Source of the DNA: Pyrenochaeta sp. MPI-SDFR-AT-0127 | Lineage: Eukaryota; Ascomycota; Dothideomycetes; Pleosporales; Cucurbitariaceae | DNA: 64,000 nucleotides | Reading direction: 5' to 3' | NCBI GenBank assembly: GCA_020747015.1 | Contig: JAGTJM010000020.1 | Span: forward strand, 372,001-436,000 | In this document: positions 11,183 to 21,472 of the stretch, piece after piece | Layout: each line of letters begins with the position of its first letter | Position numbering within the stretch: position 1 is the first letter of the stretch | Translations under genes and position numbers: made by a program | The notes under the pieces: generated by a model | Seen by the model: the letters and a program-made list of their open reading frames with translations, nothing else | Databases searched by the model: none | Told to the model about the DNA's origin: nothing

Positions 11183-11776
11183 TCATTCTCGCCACTCTTT
11201 TGCGCATTTGGTGCACTATTGACTGTTAGGAAGACCCCGATCGGTAACTTGAGGTGCACTGACCTTGTAGAAAGCAGTCATAGGCTCATCAGCACTACGA
11301 ATCTGCAGCTGATACCAATATGCCTCATCGTTCCTGCACTTCTCGTTCGGACATTGTACTGTGCAATTGTCAGCCTTCATTTTGTCCAAATCTCTTCAAA
11401 ACACATGTCCACCCTATAATCCCATCTTCTGCTGCCAGATAAACGCATCTGCTCTCTGGATCCTAACGTACCTGGTGTCTTATCCACATTGTCCCATGCA
11501 CCTTTTCCTCCCAAGATATCCTCTACCTCCTTCTTCTTCATGTACTTGCGCTCATAGTATCTTTTGTTTATCACAAAGTGATAAGGGCAGGTAAGACATT
11601 CAAATCGATTCTGACCGACGTATTGCTCAGTTGTAGGGTCGCCAGGTGGTACTTTGGAGACGCGCAGCATGTTGCTGCATGTTGGGCAGACTATAATAAT
11701 CAGCTAAGATGCTTCAAGCAAGAGCGCATAGCAGGCCTTGAACAGGATTGAAGGTGTGGGGCTTACAGAGCAACAT
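11183..11776 (-). CDS. RPC11: DNA-directed RNA polymerase III subunit C11 (RPC11/RPC10, POLR3K)
   Basis: Four exons, 11776-11767, 11690-11472, 11358-11264 and 11215-11183, encode 118 residues (yeast Rpc11 has 110). The N-terminal zinc ribbon begins MLLFCPTCSNML and is completed by FECLTCPYHF. The C-terminal TFIIS-like ribbon has CPNEKC, the acidic hairpin RSADEPMT and YKCTKC, ending in a Trp-containing tail. This subunit provides RNA cleavage and termination/reinitiation to polymerase III; the RSADEP loop carries the catalytic acids. The 10-base first exon and the last 33-base exon are each needed to complete a zinc ribbon. Its start lies 400 bp from that of the divergent ankyrin gene. Confidence 0.95.
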
Positions 11777-12175
11777 GGCGAGGGTTGAGCAACAAAAGCT
11801 TGAACTGCATCTTTGACTGGGCTTTACGATATCAAAAGTCAAGGCGGGACCCTGAGACGCTAGTGACGAAACAAGGAAAGTGCGGGGCGAAACACCGACA
11901 CCAGCGATGAGCCTCCGGAGACGCGCACTGGTAACCGCTGTCTCAGGTTGCGGGCTTACTGCACGCTGGTCGTGAACAACACATCTTTTACTTTGTGATC
12001 CTGGCACCCAGTCACCCCGTTCTGGCACGTTTTTGAAAGCCTACTCGAGCTATTCCCTCGACAATCGCCCCTCCGACTGCCCCACCAAAGTGTACTTTTT
12101 GATATATTCTTGCGCACCGAATTGAAAGCACTTGCACCTGCCCAAGCACTCGTTGTAACTCCAAGATTTGCCATA
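11777..12175. other. Bidirectional promoter region RPC11 / ankyrin gene
   Basis: 399 bp between two start codons pointing away from each other. No TATA box is evident on either strand. Confidence 0.5.
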
Positions 12176-12869
12176 ATGGCGGATGAGGAGGTAAAATCAC
12201 CCATCCTATACTACTGTGCCCTTCAAGTTACTGACACCGCAATACAGGGCGCATCCCCCCGCGAGCTCATCCTCGAGTCGTGCCGACGCAATAACACCGA
12301 ACTCCTAGAGGAGACGATAGCAGATCTTGCTTCTGCGGCCTCGAAGTCTGGAAAGAAGCCCACAGAGTATGTTGCGGGCATACTCAATCACGCGCGAGAC
12401 GGTGTAGGCAACGGCTGTCTGCACCTTGCTGCGACATATGGAAGCTGTAAGTTACGGGAGCGGAACATTGCAATGCTGCATACCGGAACAAGTTTGGAAG
12501 CGTAGTTAGCTAACATGTTCCACAGACGAAGTCCTCGACATTCTTCTTGACCAAGAAGGTCTTGAGATTGACGAAATCGACCGCATGGAGAAGGACACTC
12601 CCCTTCACAAAGCTGTTCGCTACGTTAACTCCCTCGACAAGTCCGAGTGGGCCCCCGTTGGTCACCCCATCGTCGACATCCTTCTTGATGCAGGTTGCGA
12701 CCCCAGGATACGGAACAAGGCGAAGCTCAAGCCGGTTGAGCTGGTAGACCCGAGGAACACCGAGCTAAGAAGTCTATTGCAGAAGGGAGAGTTCTCTATG
12801 CAGGCAGGAGGCGACGTTGTGGAGGATGATGATGATGGGCCCACGGGCAGTGCGAGTGATAGTGATTAA
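12176..12869 (+). CDS. Small ankyrin-repeat protein
   Basis: Exons 12176-12190, 12248-12446 and 12526-12869 give 185 residues. Intron 1 (57 bp, GTAAAA donor, CTGAC branch, ACAG acceptor) is a multiple of three without a stop, so retention would give 204 residues; splicing is preferred for the branch point and because the N-terminus then reads MADEEGASPRELI. Ankyrin repeats are visible as NGCLHLAATYGSYEVLDILL and DTPLHKAVRY, followed by IVDILLDAGCDPRIRNKAKLKPVEL. The tail is acidic (VVEDDDDGPTGSASDSD). It resembles the small nuclear/cytoplasmic ankyrin proteins conserved in filamentous fungi; partner and function are unknown. Confidence 0.85.
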
Positions 12870-13182
12870 CATGTCACAGTGTAGAAGTTAAAGGGTATGA
12901 GGACGGTTGGGCTCTAGTCGTCCTCATGTCTAGAGTCTCTTCGATTCATGGCATAAAGTGCGCAAGCACCACTTCCCCACGAATATTTGTGTGTTCCGTG
13001 CGGAGAATAGATATCTTCCAAAGTTCAAGTCCGATCACTCTTCCCATCTCACTTCTGCGTCCATCACCATCAACCTCCAGTACCAATAACTAATCTTGCT
13101 CAAGATAATCGGTCCTTTCTTGAGTGCGATGTAATCTTGCCGTGACTTGTCATCCCTGAATGTTTCTTTTATCTAGATAAAA
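12870..13182. other. Intergenic region between convergent genes
   Basis: 313 bp of 3' flanks of the ankyrin gene (+) and the SF3b10 gene (-). No gene seen. Confidence 0.5.
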
Positions 13183-13508
13183 CTAGCGCCGAGTCCAACA
13201 TTCATCAATCTTGTTGCTATTGTATGTCAGCCTCTATCTCTAAATCTCATCTGTAGCTCACTCACCTCAGGCGGCGGCCCAACAGGTCTGACCATCCTTT
13301 CCAGCAACTGCAACCTTGTCTTCTCTCGTGATTGTCCGAGGCCGATACTCATATACTGCAGTAATGGTGGGTGTCCAATGTAACTTGATAGCGAGTCGCG
13401 CGCGATGTTGGAGGTCCACTCGTGCTTCGTAGTATCTGCGCTGCCGATGCCGATATAGCGTGCTTGGAGAGCCTCGAGTTGCTGTTGCGCACGCAATTTG
13501 TCGGCCAT
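13183..13508 (-). CDS. YSF3: Splicing factor 3B subunit 5/10 (SF3b10, Ysf3-like)
   Basis: Exons 13508-13266 and 13209-13183 (56-bp intron, GTGAGT donor, CAACAAG acceptor) give 89 residues, matching human SF3B5 (86) and yeast Ysf3 (85). The whole protein is the family domain: MADKLRAQQQLEALQARYIG, then ADTTKHEW, SYIGHPPLLQYMSIG and a C-terminal PVGPPPE. It is a small structural subunit of the U2 snRNP SF3b complex that packs against SF3B1 and helps branch-point recognition. The second exon adds only IDECWTRR. The start lies 255 bp from that of the divergent gene at 13764. Confidence 0.93.
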
Positions 13509-13763
13509 GGTCGCGGTGTATAGGAGTTCCTAGTAGGATACGTGGAAGGTGCGGTATGTCAGGCAGTGGTGTTCAAGTGTTCTGGGGGTTTCTGGACTAG
13601 TATGGGCGATGCGGAGGAGAAGCGGAAATGCTGGCTTAGTCATGCGTAACTTCCCAACTCCTTGCGCCTACCACAAGACCATCATACCTCCAAATCCGAA
13701 TCGCACAAGCTCATATTCTCCATTACGCGTCGCATCACTTTCTCGAATCATATTGTAAAGGCC

Positions 13764-14324
13764 ATGGCCCACGAAGACACCATGATGGCCAACGCGCCGC
13801 TGACTCCTGGCGACGAGCCCGAACCCCAGAACCCCGTTGTTGACTTCTCGCCGGCCACCGTTCCGTACGATGAGGCCTTCGAGAACAATCTAATGGAAGT
13901 CCTACTGAATCCGCCGCCGAACGAAATTTCAAAAACACCGTCGCACGAAACACCCATGATCTCCGCATCGCAACTTCCCATCCCGCTCTCCTCTCACCTC
14001 CGCACGCACACTTCCCCAATACCAGGATTATATGTCACGCACATCAATGGCTATCATACAGGCGGGCCCGGCCCTTCACCGCATACAATCAAGAACTTTG
14101 CAGACGAGTTCATAAGGGAAAATGGTATTGAGGATGCAGGCCAACTAGAAAGAGTGGTGGAGGGCATTGTAAGAGAGAGATTAGAGGAGGCGAAGGATAG
14201 GATGTCGAAGAGAAGTGAGGCTGTAGAGAAAAACCGTGGGGTTGAGAGGGAGTTGGAGAGTTTGAGGCTGCAGAGAAGCGCGGAGCTGAGAGTTATGGAG
14301 CGGGTTAAGGGTGGAAAGAAATGA
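13764..14324 (+). CDS. Conserved-looking hypothetical protein with C-terminal coiled coil
   Basis: Single exon, 186 residues. I do not recognise the family. The first ~60 residues are acidic and Pro-rich (PGDEPEPQNPVVDF). The centre has a tract PIPGLYVTHINGYHTGGPGPSP. Residues ~110-186 are strongly helical and charged (FADEFIRENGIEDAGQLERVV, then RERLEEAKDRMSK), predicted coiled coil ending in KGGKK. The start at 13764 follows the short spacing from the divergent SF3b10 gene; upstream in-frame sequence to 13662 lacks coding character. It is probably a soluble protein engaged in protein-protein contacts. Confidence 0.65.
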   Translation: MAHEDTMMANAPLTPGDEPEPQNPVVDFSPATVPYDEAFENNLMEVLLNPPPNEISKTPSHETPMISASQLPIPLSSHLRTHTSPIPGLYVTHINGYHTGGPGPSPHTIKNFADEFIRENGIEDAGQLERVVEGIVRERLEEAKDRMSKRSEAVEKNRGVERELESLRLQRSAELRVMERVKGGKK

Positions 14325-15301
14325 TGAGCAACAGGAAGGGAAGAGACGTTCATTGAGTAAATCACAGGCGCCATTCATCCTATGAGACTCATTACGCACC
14401 GCATAAAGCGGGCGATATGGCACGTAAGGATAATGCCATCATAGCAGACTCGGGTCACATGGAGGGGCACTCTATGTAGGGCAGCGCATGATGATGGCCT
14501 GGAGTATGACGAGGAACAGCCTTTCAAGAAAGGCCAGTGTAGCATGCGAGAGGCTTTCATGCTTTTCCTCTGTACATTGTACCGGTACTGTGTCATACCA
14601 CACTAACAAGAGACATACAAATGGTCGGTAAGCCGTCTCAATCAAAATCCAAGTCCATTGCTGATGGTGCTAGATTGTGCCGGAAACGTCTTCATGCTCG
14701 TCAGTCGTCCCACTGTGATTGATGAGCCTTAGTATGACGCGTGTACACAGCACCAGTTGTGGCATATCATCGGCACACGTATATATTCATATTATAACCC
14801 ACGCATACTATAATAAATGTCAAACATGCCTGACCTTGTATTCTTTGGCCAAAGCACATGCGACACAGCCAAATACGGCATGATCTGTGGTGCTAAATCA
14901 GCTACCCAATTAAGGTACAGAGCTCTGGAGCTCTGGCCAACCATCGTCATTGCTTCGCGATCGCCGTTGCGGACTTCTGGGCTTGTCCACAGGACCCTTG
15001 AGCCGTTGGTTGCGCCTGCTTTCTGGAGATGATTGACGGTCATCTGCTCTTGCCTGCTCGTGTCCTCTCGCGTACCGCCATGGCCGCTTTTGAGGGTTCA
15101 GGAAAACCGCCTTGGATGAACCCATGTTGGCACCGTATCGACGGACAGACAGGCTCCACAACCGCGGCACGATCCCCTTTGGTCAACCGCCGAACGCTTA
15201 TCGACATCACGTTTTCTCTGCACTGCATGTAGACTTTCTGGCCTGCCTGTGACCTAGCCTGGATCGTTTCACGGCACTTTTGATCTTAACATCAGGCCAA
15301 A
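14325..15301. other. Intergenic region, no gene seen
   Basis: 977 bp. Short frames near 14800-15250 on both strands have no domain or splice support. It contains the promoter of the alpha/beta hydrolase. Confidence 0.5.
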
Positions 15302-16971
15302 ATGACGGACACAATCGCCGACTTTGCCTGGTACGGCTTCAAGCTAGGATTTGGCCTTTTTAGTCTCGCCAGCGTGTGGGGTAACGCGGCTGTCAATTAT
15401 GGTGCAGTCTGGGCTAGGGATTCGGAGGAGGAGAAACGAGAGCTGGCTGCTGGTGAGTGTGTATCTTGATTATATCCTGAAGACATGCTAACCTACTACA
15501 GCCCAGCAGAAACATTGGAGTCTCGACCGCGAGCCTCTTCCAGGCTTCAAGCACGCGTTCTTCAAGACTAGCAATGGAGTGAGTCTGCACTATGTTGTCA
15601 ATACTCAAACTGGATCTTCGACACCAAGGAACGTTGCTATTTTCATCCATGGTATGAAGCCTCTACTCTCCACTCAGCGCTATAAGGCCCTCTATTATCA
15701 CTTTACTAATACACCAAATCTCCAGGCTTTCCCGATTCCTTCCTCCTTTGGCGCTACATCCTTCAATCTCCCGAGCTCTTGCGAAACCATATCCTCATCG
15801 CTGTCGACCTCCCTGGGTACGGTGGCTCAGATAGCTTACCCGCATATGGTCCAAACGAGATCCTAGAGACGCTTACCGAGTATATTATCGGGATGAGGGA
15901 GCTATTCTTACAAGAGGACAAGAGAGTTGTGGTGGTGACGCATGATTGGGGTGCGCTCATTGGTGCTCGACTGGCTTCGGAGGCAAAGGACTTAGCTGAT
16001 CACTGGATCATCACGAGTGCGATTATTGTACACTGCTCTGTAAATTTGCCTGCAGGACATTTGCTGACCGAAACGACAGCCTCATCTCACAACCGCAAAC
16101 GCACTCTCACAGACAAAGTTGTTCAAACAAATGCTGCACACATGGTTCCGCTCGCCATTCAATTTCCGTCTTCTTAGGAACAGCTTGCATGCGCTAGGAC
16201 CAGTCATCTCGCAATTTCGACGCTCTTTCTACATCTTCTGTTTCAACCTGCCCAGGCCATTTAGCAAGTTCTTTGCAACATTCGGAAACTACTGGTTTCT
16301 GCGTATTCTGCACGATTTAGGAAAAGGCAAGCCAAAGAAAAACGAGAAGGTCCTCGCGAGACTAAGCATAAAGGAGGCGGCTGAAGCCATGGCCATTTCC
16401 ACAGGCCCTGCGTTGGCGCAACTAGAGCCTAACAACGACATTCAAGATCGATATGGCGAATCTGTAAGGAAGAGAGTAAGAGACCGTGGCATGACCGAAA
16501 AGATCGGCATCTATCGCGATGGTTTGTTTATCGGGAAGTGGGAGAAGTCACTGGAAACCACTGCCGCCCTATTCGAGATGGCAGCTGGTGGAGCCTCGTC
16601 TGCGCATTCCTCCACGTCCTCCGGTCCATTGCTGAATTCCGCACCTACGGGCGCTCTCAAGGCTCCAACGACATTTATTCTCGGTGAACATGACCCAGCC
16701 TTCGATAGGCGCTTGGCCTTTGATAATATCAAGGACTTTTTAGTCAAGGGCAGTCAGGTGGCGCTCGTGAAGGGAGCTGGGCACTGGTACGTGACTGATT
16801 TCAGACACCAATTTTCAGTCAAACTAACATGATCACAGGTTGCCAATTGAACCAACCGGCCGACGTGTCCTGGAAAAGACCATACAGTGGGCATTGCATG
16901 AGCGATCCTCGGGGTCCGAAAAATCACCCTTTGCAGTGTCGAGTGATGTGCGCATCATTGAAGAATTGTGA
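15302..16971 (+). CDS. Alpha/beta hydrolase, epoxide-hydrolase-like
   Basis: Five exons, 15302-15452, 15502-15651, 15726-16027, 16080-16786 and 16839-16971, give 480 residues. The fold motifs are in order: FIHGFPDSFLLW (oxyanion HGxP) near residue 100, VDLPGYGGSD, and THDWGALIGARL with the nucleophile Asp of the epoxide-hydrolase/dehalogenase group. A long cap (~170 residues, FKQMLHTWF onwards) follows, then FILGEHDPAFD (acid) and KGAGHWLPIEPTG (catalytic His). The N-terminal ~25 residues are hydrophobic (FAWYGFKLGFGLFSLASVWG) and could anchor the protein to a membrane. Intron 3 uses a weaker GTACAC donor; GTAAAT at 16040 would give a 40-bp intron, which is short. The substrate is unknown. 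Confidence 0.85.
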
Positions 16972-17435
16972 AATGCCACGGTGCCAGACAGGGGTGAGTT
17001 CGATTTATGAGTTTGATTTTGTATGATACCACTTTGCACAGGTCAATGGAAAGTATGTACTGCGAATGCATTTCGCCGAGTGACCACAGCTTAAATGCAG
17101 AAATTATTATATTGAGCATTAAAGTGATGAGAATAACAGCGTGACTATTAGTCCGTGTGCATAACTCTCTCTCTCTCCGCCCATCTATAATTAAGCCTTA
17201 ATCTCCGATGATTAAAAAGGCTTCCCCTCGGCAACGTGGATACTACGAGAAAGTGAACCTCAAATACACAAACGCCCCAAGTCAGCGATTAATCCATGGA
17301 ATGAGCTGTTTCTGTTTTAAAAGCAGAAGCTCATGCCACACCCTCGGGAACGAGACGATATATCAAGCCAGCCAGTACGATTGGAACATCCACGGTAGTG
17401 CAACCGGGAACGGCGCAGAACCTTGATTACGCAAT
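16972..17435. other. Intergenic region between convergent genes
   Basis: 464 bp of 3' flanks; a (CT)n run sits at 17165-17178. No gene seen. Confidence 0.5.
17165..17178. repeat. (CT)n microsatellite
   Basis: About seven CT units in the convergent spacer. Confidence 0.6.
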
Positions 17436-20400
17436 TCACGAGTCCTGCCCATGTCCTGATCCCTCACGACTCACGCCAAACAAGGGCACCGCAGAATCAC
17501 TAATACCCTGCGCGCGCTCCGCAATTCCTCCAACGATGCTCTCCATACCCGGTCGCGGGCTGCCCATGGCGGGAGTGTTACTTGGCCACGCCCATAGGGC
17601 GTCGAAGTCGATTTGTTCGTCTTGTCCGCTTTCCTCCGAGTGCAGACTGGGGACCCGCGTTGCATCGAGGGCAGAGTAATCGAGCATCATGGACAGCGAG
17701 GGTGGCTTGGAAGGCGTGTTGAAAGCATTCGTTGACGTAGCAGTAGCGAAGGGGTCGGACGAGGTGGAGGTAGGTGGGTCATTTATGGGAGATAAGTGTA
17801 CGGAGAAATCGGTTGGTGGTTGGGAATGCTGATGAGATAGATGAGGGGGTTGTTGATTGGGCCGTTGGAACGAAGACGTGGAGTCGTTGAGAGGGCTAGT
17901 TTGCATGCCCGGATAGATGTGGATGGGCACTTGATGCAGTCGTGGCGTTGCATTTAGAGGATCTGTCGAATTCGCCAGGCCACCAATGTTGGGAATCTGC
18001 TGCTGTTGGTGTTCGTTTGGCATCGACACTCCGTAAAGCTGTGAGGCAATACTGGGCAGTGTTGCGTTGTCTGTCTGGCCCTGCTTTCGTCGTAGACGCT
18101 GCTGTGCAACAACGTCGCGGAATGTGCTGAGAATGTACACTAATCGACTGGCTTGCTGGTCGCTTTCTGCGCAGTAGTTCATGATGTTGACGGCATTGAG
18201 GATGCAAGTGTCTGATGCTTCAACTCTGTACAAACCAGAAAACTCGTTGGCCAGTATGACAAGCGTAGCTGCAAAAAGGAAGTAAATCACAGCCGGATTT
18301 CGGCGCGAGAGGTACCCAGCGTCGAACGCGTTTTGTACCAGCAAAATGGTGTGTGTTGAGGCGATGACACAAGCTTCGCTAAACTTTTCCATGCGAAGAT
18401 ATGGCCTTGGTCCTCTAGTGCCAGGTTGGGTTTGGTTAACGTGGCGTTGCGTCTCTAGATTGAGTATGTACAAGAAAAATGGTCTAGTAAGCAGGATGAT
18501 AGAGTGACAATAAAACAAGTTGACATGGAGAATGGCAACTCCCTGGCTGGGTGAGGCATTTGCTGCTTGTCGCCAGTGCAAGATAGACGGTAGAGCACGT
18601 GGCCATGACTTGCACACATCAGCAATTTCTTGGGCAAGACGAGTGCTGATTTTACGCTGTTGATAGACTTTTCGAAGAATGATTCCGATCACGGCACAGC
18701 TTCGTACAGCGGCTTCCAGGGCATATGGTCCGGTTGTATTGTAGTCGGATACTGAATGGATACTCGTATCGAATGGCTGTTCAAGATGTTGATTAGGGGG
18801 ACGGAGGGCGTCTCCCGAGCAGTCATCTTCCGATATCGCCGTGGGCCGACCCAGTGAGCACGATAGCAGTCGATCAAAAACAAATATCGATCGCCATAGG
18901 TTTTTCCTCTCGGTTTGCTCTTCTAAGCTGAAAATCACCATAGTCTCTTCTCTATGTAGACCAAGCGCATGTGCAGAGCGTGCCGCCATTCCAAGTAGTG
19001 CAAACGCCGTGTTACGCTTGGATTTGGCCAACATGTAAACGGACATGAGCAACAGTGCTTGAACAGACCAAAAGTCTTGATCCTCCAATCCATTCATAGG
19101 GTCGTTCAGGCTCTTCGCATTGAGGTAGAAGACTTCTGCTCGGTCCAGATGTTCACTCCGAAGTTTGTCAATAGTGAGCGCCTCTGGACTCCCAGAGAGT
19201 GGATTTGCCATGGTCAATCCAATGGCAAATACTAGGTTGAGTAGGCAAAGCCAAGAAGGCTCGACTGAAAGGGGATCGGAGAAACATCGTTCTAGGGTCT
19301 CAAGGAAGCGGTCACGTTCAAAGACTTGGAGTAATCCATGTGTGTTGATGAAAAAGGCATCGACCAGTACACGGGCGGTCTGGAGGTCAGGGAGAAGGTG
19401 TGTCTAGAGAGAGAGTCAGATGAAGTTGTACTAGGCAGCTACAAGACAAGAGCGATCGACAGTGAAACATGCAGAAAGCCCTGAGTACCATCGCGTGGAT
19501 TTCGACTATCGAGCGATAATTCAGAAAATATGCGAATTGCGTCAGGAGCCCCAGAGACATGTTCTTAGTCTGTATCGCAAGGTCACGTACATGTCGGTAG
19601 CCAGGAGGCAGAGAGTATTGTCCCTCGACGATTTTGTGTCGTCGAGGATCGGTTGTGAAGGGCGATGAACCGGCAACGGTCTCTACCATCATCCGGAGTA
19701 ATTGGAGGAACGACAATGTCGCCGAGTCGCCGATATACAATACTCGTCCTGTTGGATCTTGCAACATTCTGCTTTGGCTGTAGATGACCGCTTCCTCGTC
19801 AGGGCCGCTGTTAACAGTGGTGCCACGAGATACAATCGGCCGTAACTCTCCATTAGTATGGCTCGTTGAGTTTTGTAGGGAGCTGCCCGTAAGTTCGATA
19901 GTTGGCCTTGGCCCTGGTGACTTGAAGGGCGTTTCCTGTTTCACGCTTAGTGGATGCGTTGCCAGGTTTGGTCGTTGGCCAGCAGACGACCTGCGTGTGT
20001 GGGGCGACAGCGGCGACGGCTGATTGTGCCCATTGCTAGGGGTGTTGGTTGTGGAATTGTCGTTGACAAACGGGCTCCCGCTTTCGCTCTCTTCTATGGC
20101 TCGTTTCTTTGCTGGTGGCCGGCCATCATTGGGAGATGCAGGGTCACGATCCGAGTAGATACATGTGAACTTTCGCTGCAGGCTGTAAGCATGCGTAATG
20201 ATGATCATCAACACATATGGCACTGGACTGGTTGGACATGGCTCAGCTTAGATACCCTCGAGGATCCATGTGCATTGTGGCCAACACATTGTATGCTTGG
20301 AGGTATCCAGACCATTGGTACTTACCTTGTCGCATGTGTTGCAAGGGCAGAGGCCGTTACACTATAGTGCGTTAGTGAAAGTCGGCTTACTTAACACGAG

Positions 20401-20802
20401 GTGATGGGTAATGGGTGGCTCAACGAGATGTCATCAGCTACTGAACAGAGCCGCGTACTCGGTGTTGAGCATCCGAGGTTCGATCCGACGAGCACAAGCA
20501 GAATCAGAGAAAGTGCTAGCGCAGGAGTATTGGGATGATTGTCTTGGAATACTTTGAGCAGTCGACAAGGATCCGCGACATGCGCAGACGATGTGCGTTG
20601 CCATATGCATTGCCAATGCAGTGGTTTGATGGAGCAGGGAAGAATAGAAGCATGAGTGCTTGCCTTTTGCTTTCTCCTTTTGCAGCTCTCGCACGCCTGC
20701 GCCGTGCGCTGCCTTTGTTCTGTGGCAAAGTCATGTTAGCAGGCCCATTTAGCCACCGCAGGAACGCGAGAACCGACCTGGTGGGACTTTTGGACGTGTC
20801 AT
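17436..20802 (-). CDS. Zn2Cys6 transcription factor with fungal_trans domain
   Basis: Five exons, 20802-20778, 20719-20664, 20361-20326, 20175-19489 and 19403-17436, give 923 residues. The N-terminal binuclear zinc cluster CESCKRRKQKC / NGLCPCNTC / DKRKFTC is spread over exons 2-4 and matches C-x2-C-x6-C-x5-C-x2-C-x6-C. Intron 2 (302 bp) has a GC donor (AAG/GCAAGC). A nuclear-localisation-like PAKKRAIEE follows. The fungal-specific middle region (PF04082 type) spans about residues 290-560: VDAFFINTHGLLQVF, ALLGMAARSAHALGLHRE, ERKNLWRSIFVFDRLLS and GRPTAISEDDC. The C-terminal 250 residues are Gln/Pro/Ser-rich, likely an activation region. It is divergent from the CoA-transferase gene 670 bp away, a possible target. 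The 25-nt first exon (MTRPKVPP) is the only ATG-bearing exon I could find with matching phase. Confidence 0.88.
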
Positions 20803-21472
20803 TAGTGTTTGCGCTCCGTGGGAGCACGAGCAATCACGTGTGATGTGTAACGAGCCTGACTGGGTTCTGTCGAGTGCTTTGCCGATGCAGCGGAAGCAGG
20901 AAGGATGATTGTCGGAAGAGGGCTGTGAATGACAGAAGAGAGCACACAGTGCCCGGAAACTCGCATTTCCCCTCAGGCCTGACGCGCGATGGGGTAATTC
21001 ACCCTTGGCTCAGAGCGGCGACGACGAATTGGCGATGACAAAGGACAACACAATCCATCCTGTGTGGTTGCACCGTTCCCCTCAGCGCCCGAGCATCAGG
21101 ACTGGCGCTTGGGCCACCGCTCCCGGAATGCAGCCGAGGCGCGGGACACGCGCAGCCCTGGTCGGGTAGCGCCTTGTGCTGACCTCTTTGTCCGATCCAA
21201 CATGGCCAAAATCAGCATCTTCACAGGGCAGTTCTAGCCTGGTGGAACGCTTGCGTACACCCGCTGTTTGCCGGGCGTGGGTTAGTACCCGACATGCTTC
21301 GCCACGGCCACACGACACTCTGCCCTCCAGTATGCGGCTAATCAATTTTGGCGCCAGGAAATCTGGTAATGCCTTATTGTGTCTGGGTCCCCTTTCAAGT
21401 GTTTCCCGCGTCTTGCTCGTTCAAATCCAGTCGTATCTTCCGTTTCTTTCATAGCTATCAATACCATTCAAA
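20803..21472. other. Divergent promoter region, Zn2Cys6 factor / CoA-transferase
   Basis: 670 bp, GC-rich. No TATA box is clear. It could hold binding sites of the neighbouring regulator; inverted or direct CGG triplets were not evident by eye as a spaced pair. Confidence 0.4.

Noticed and set aside
20477..20486. GGTTCGATCC, a match to the B box of tRNA genes
   Set aside because: The flanking bases do not form a 5-bp T stem and no acceptor or anticodon stem can be built; it lies in an intron of the Zn2Cys6 gene.
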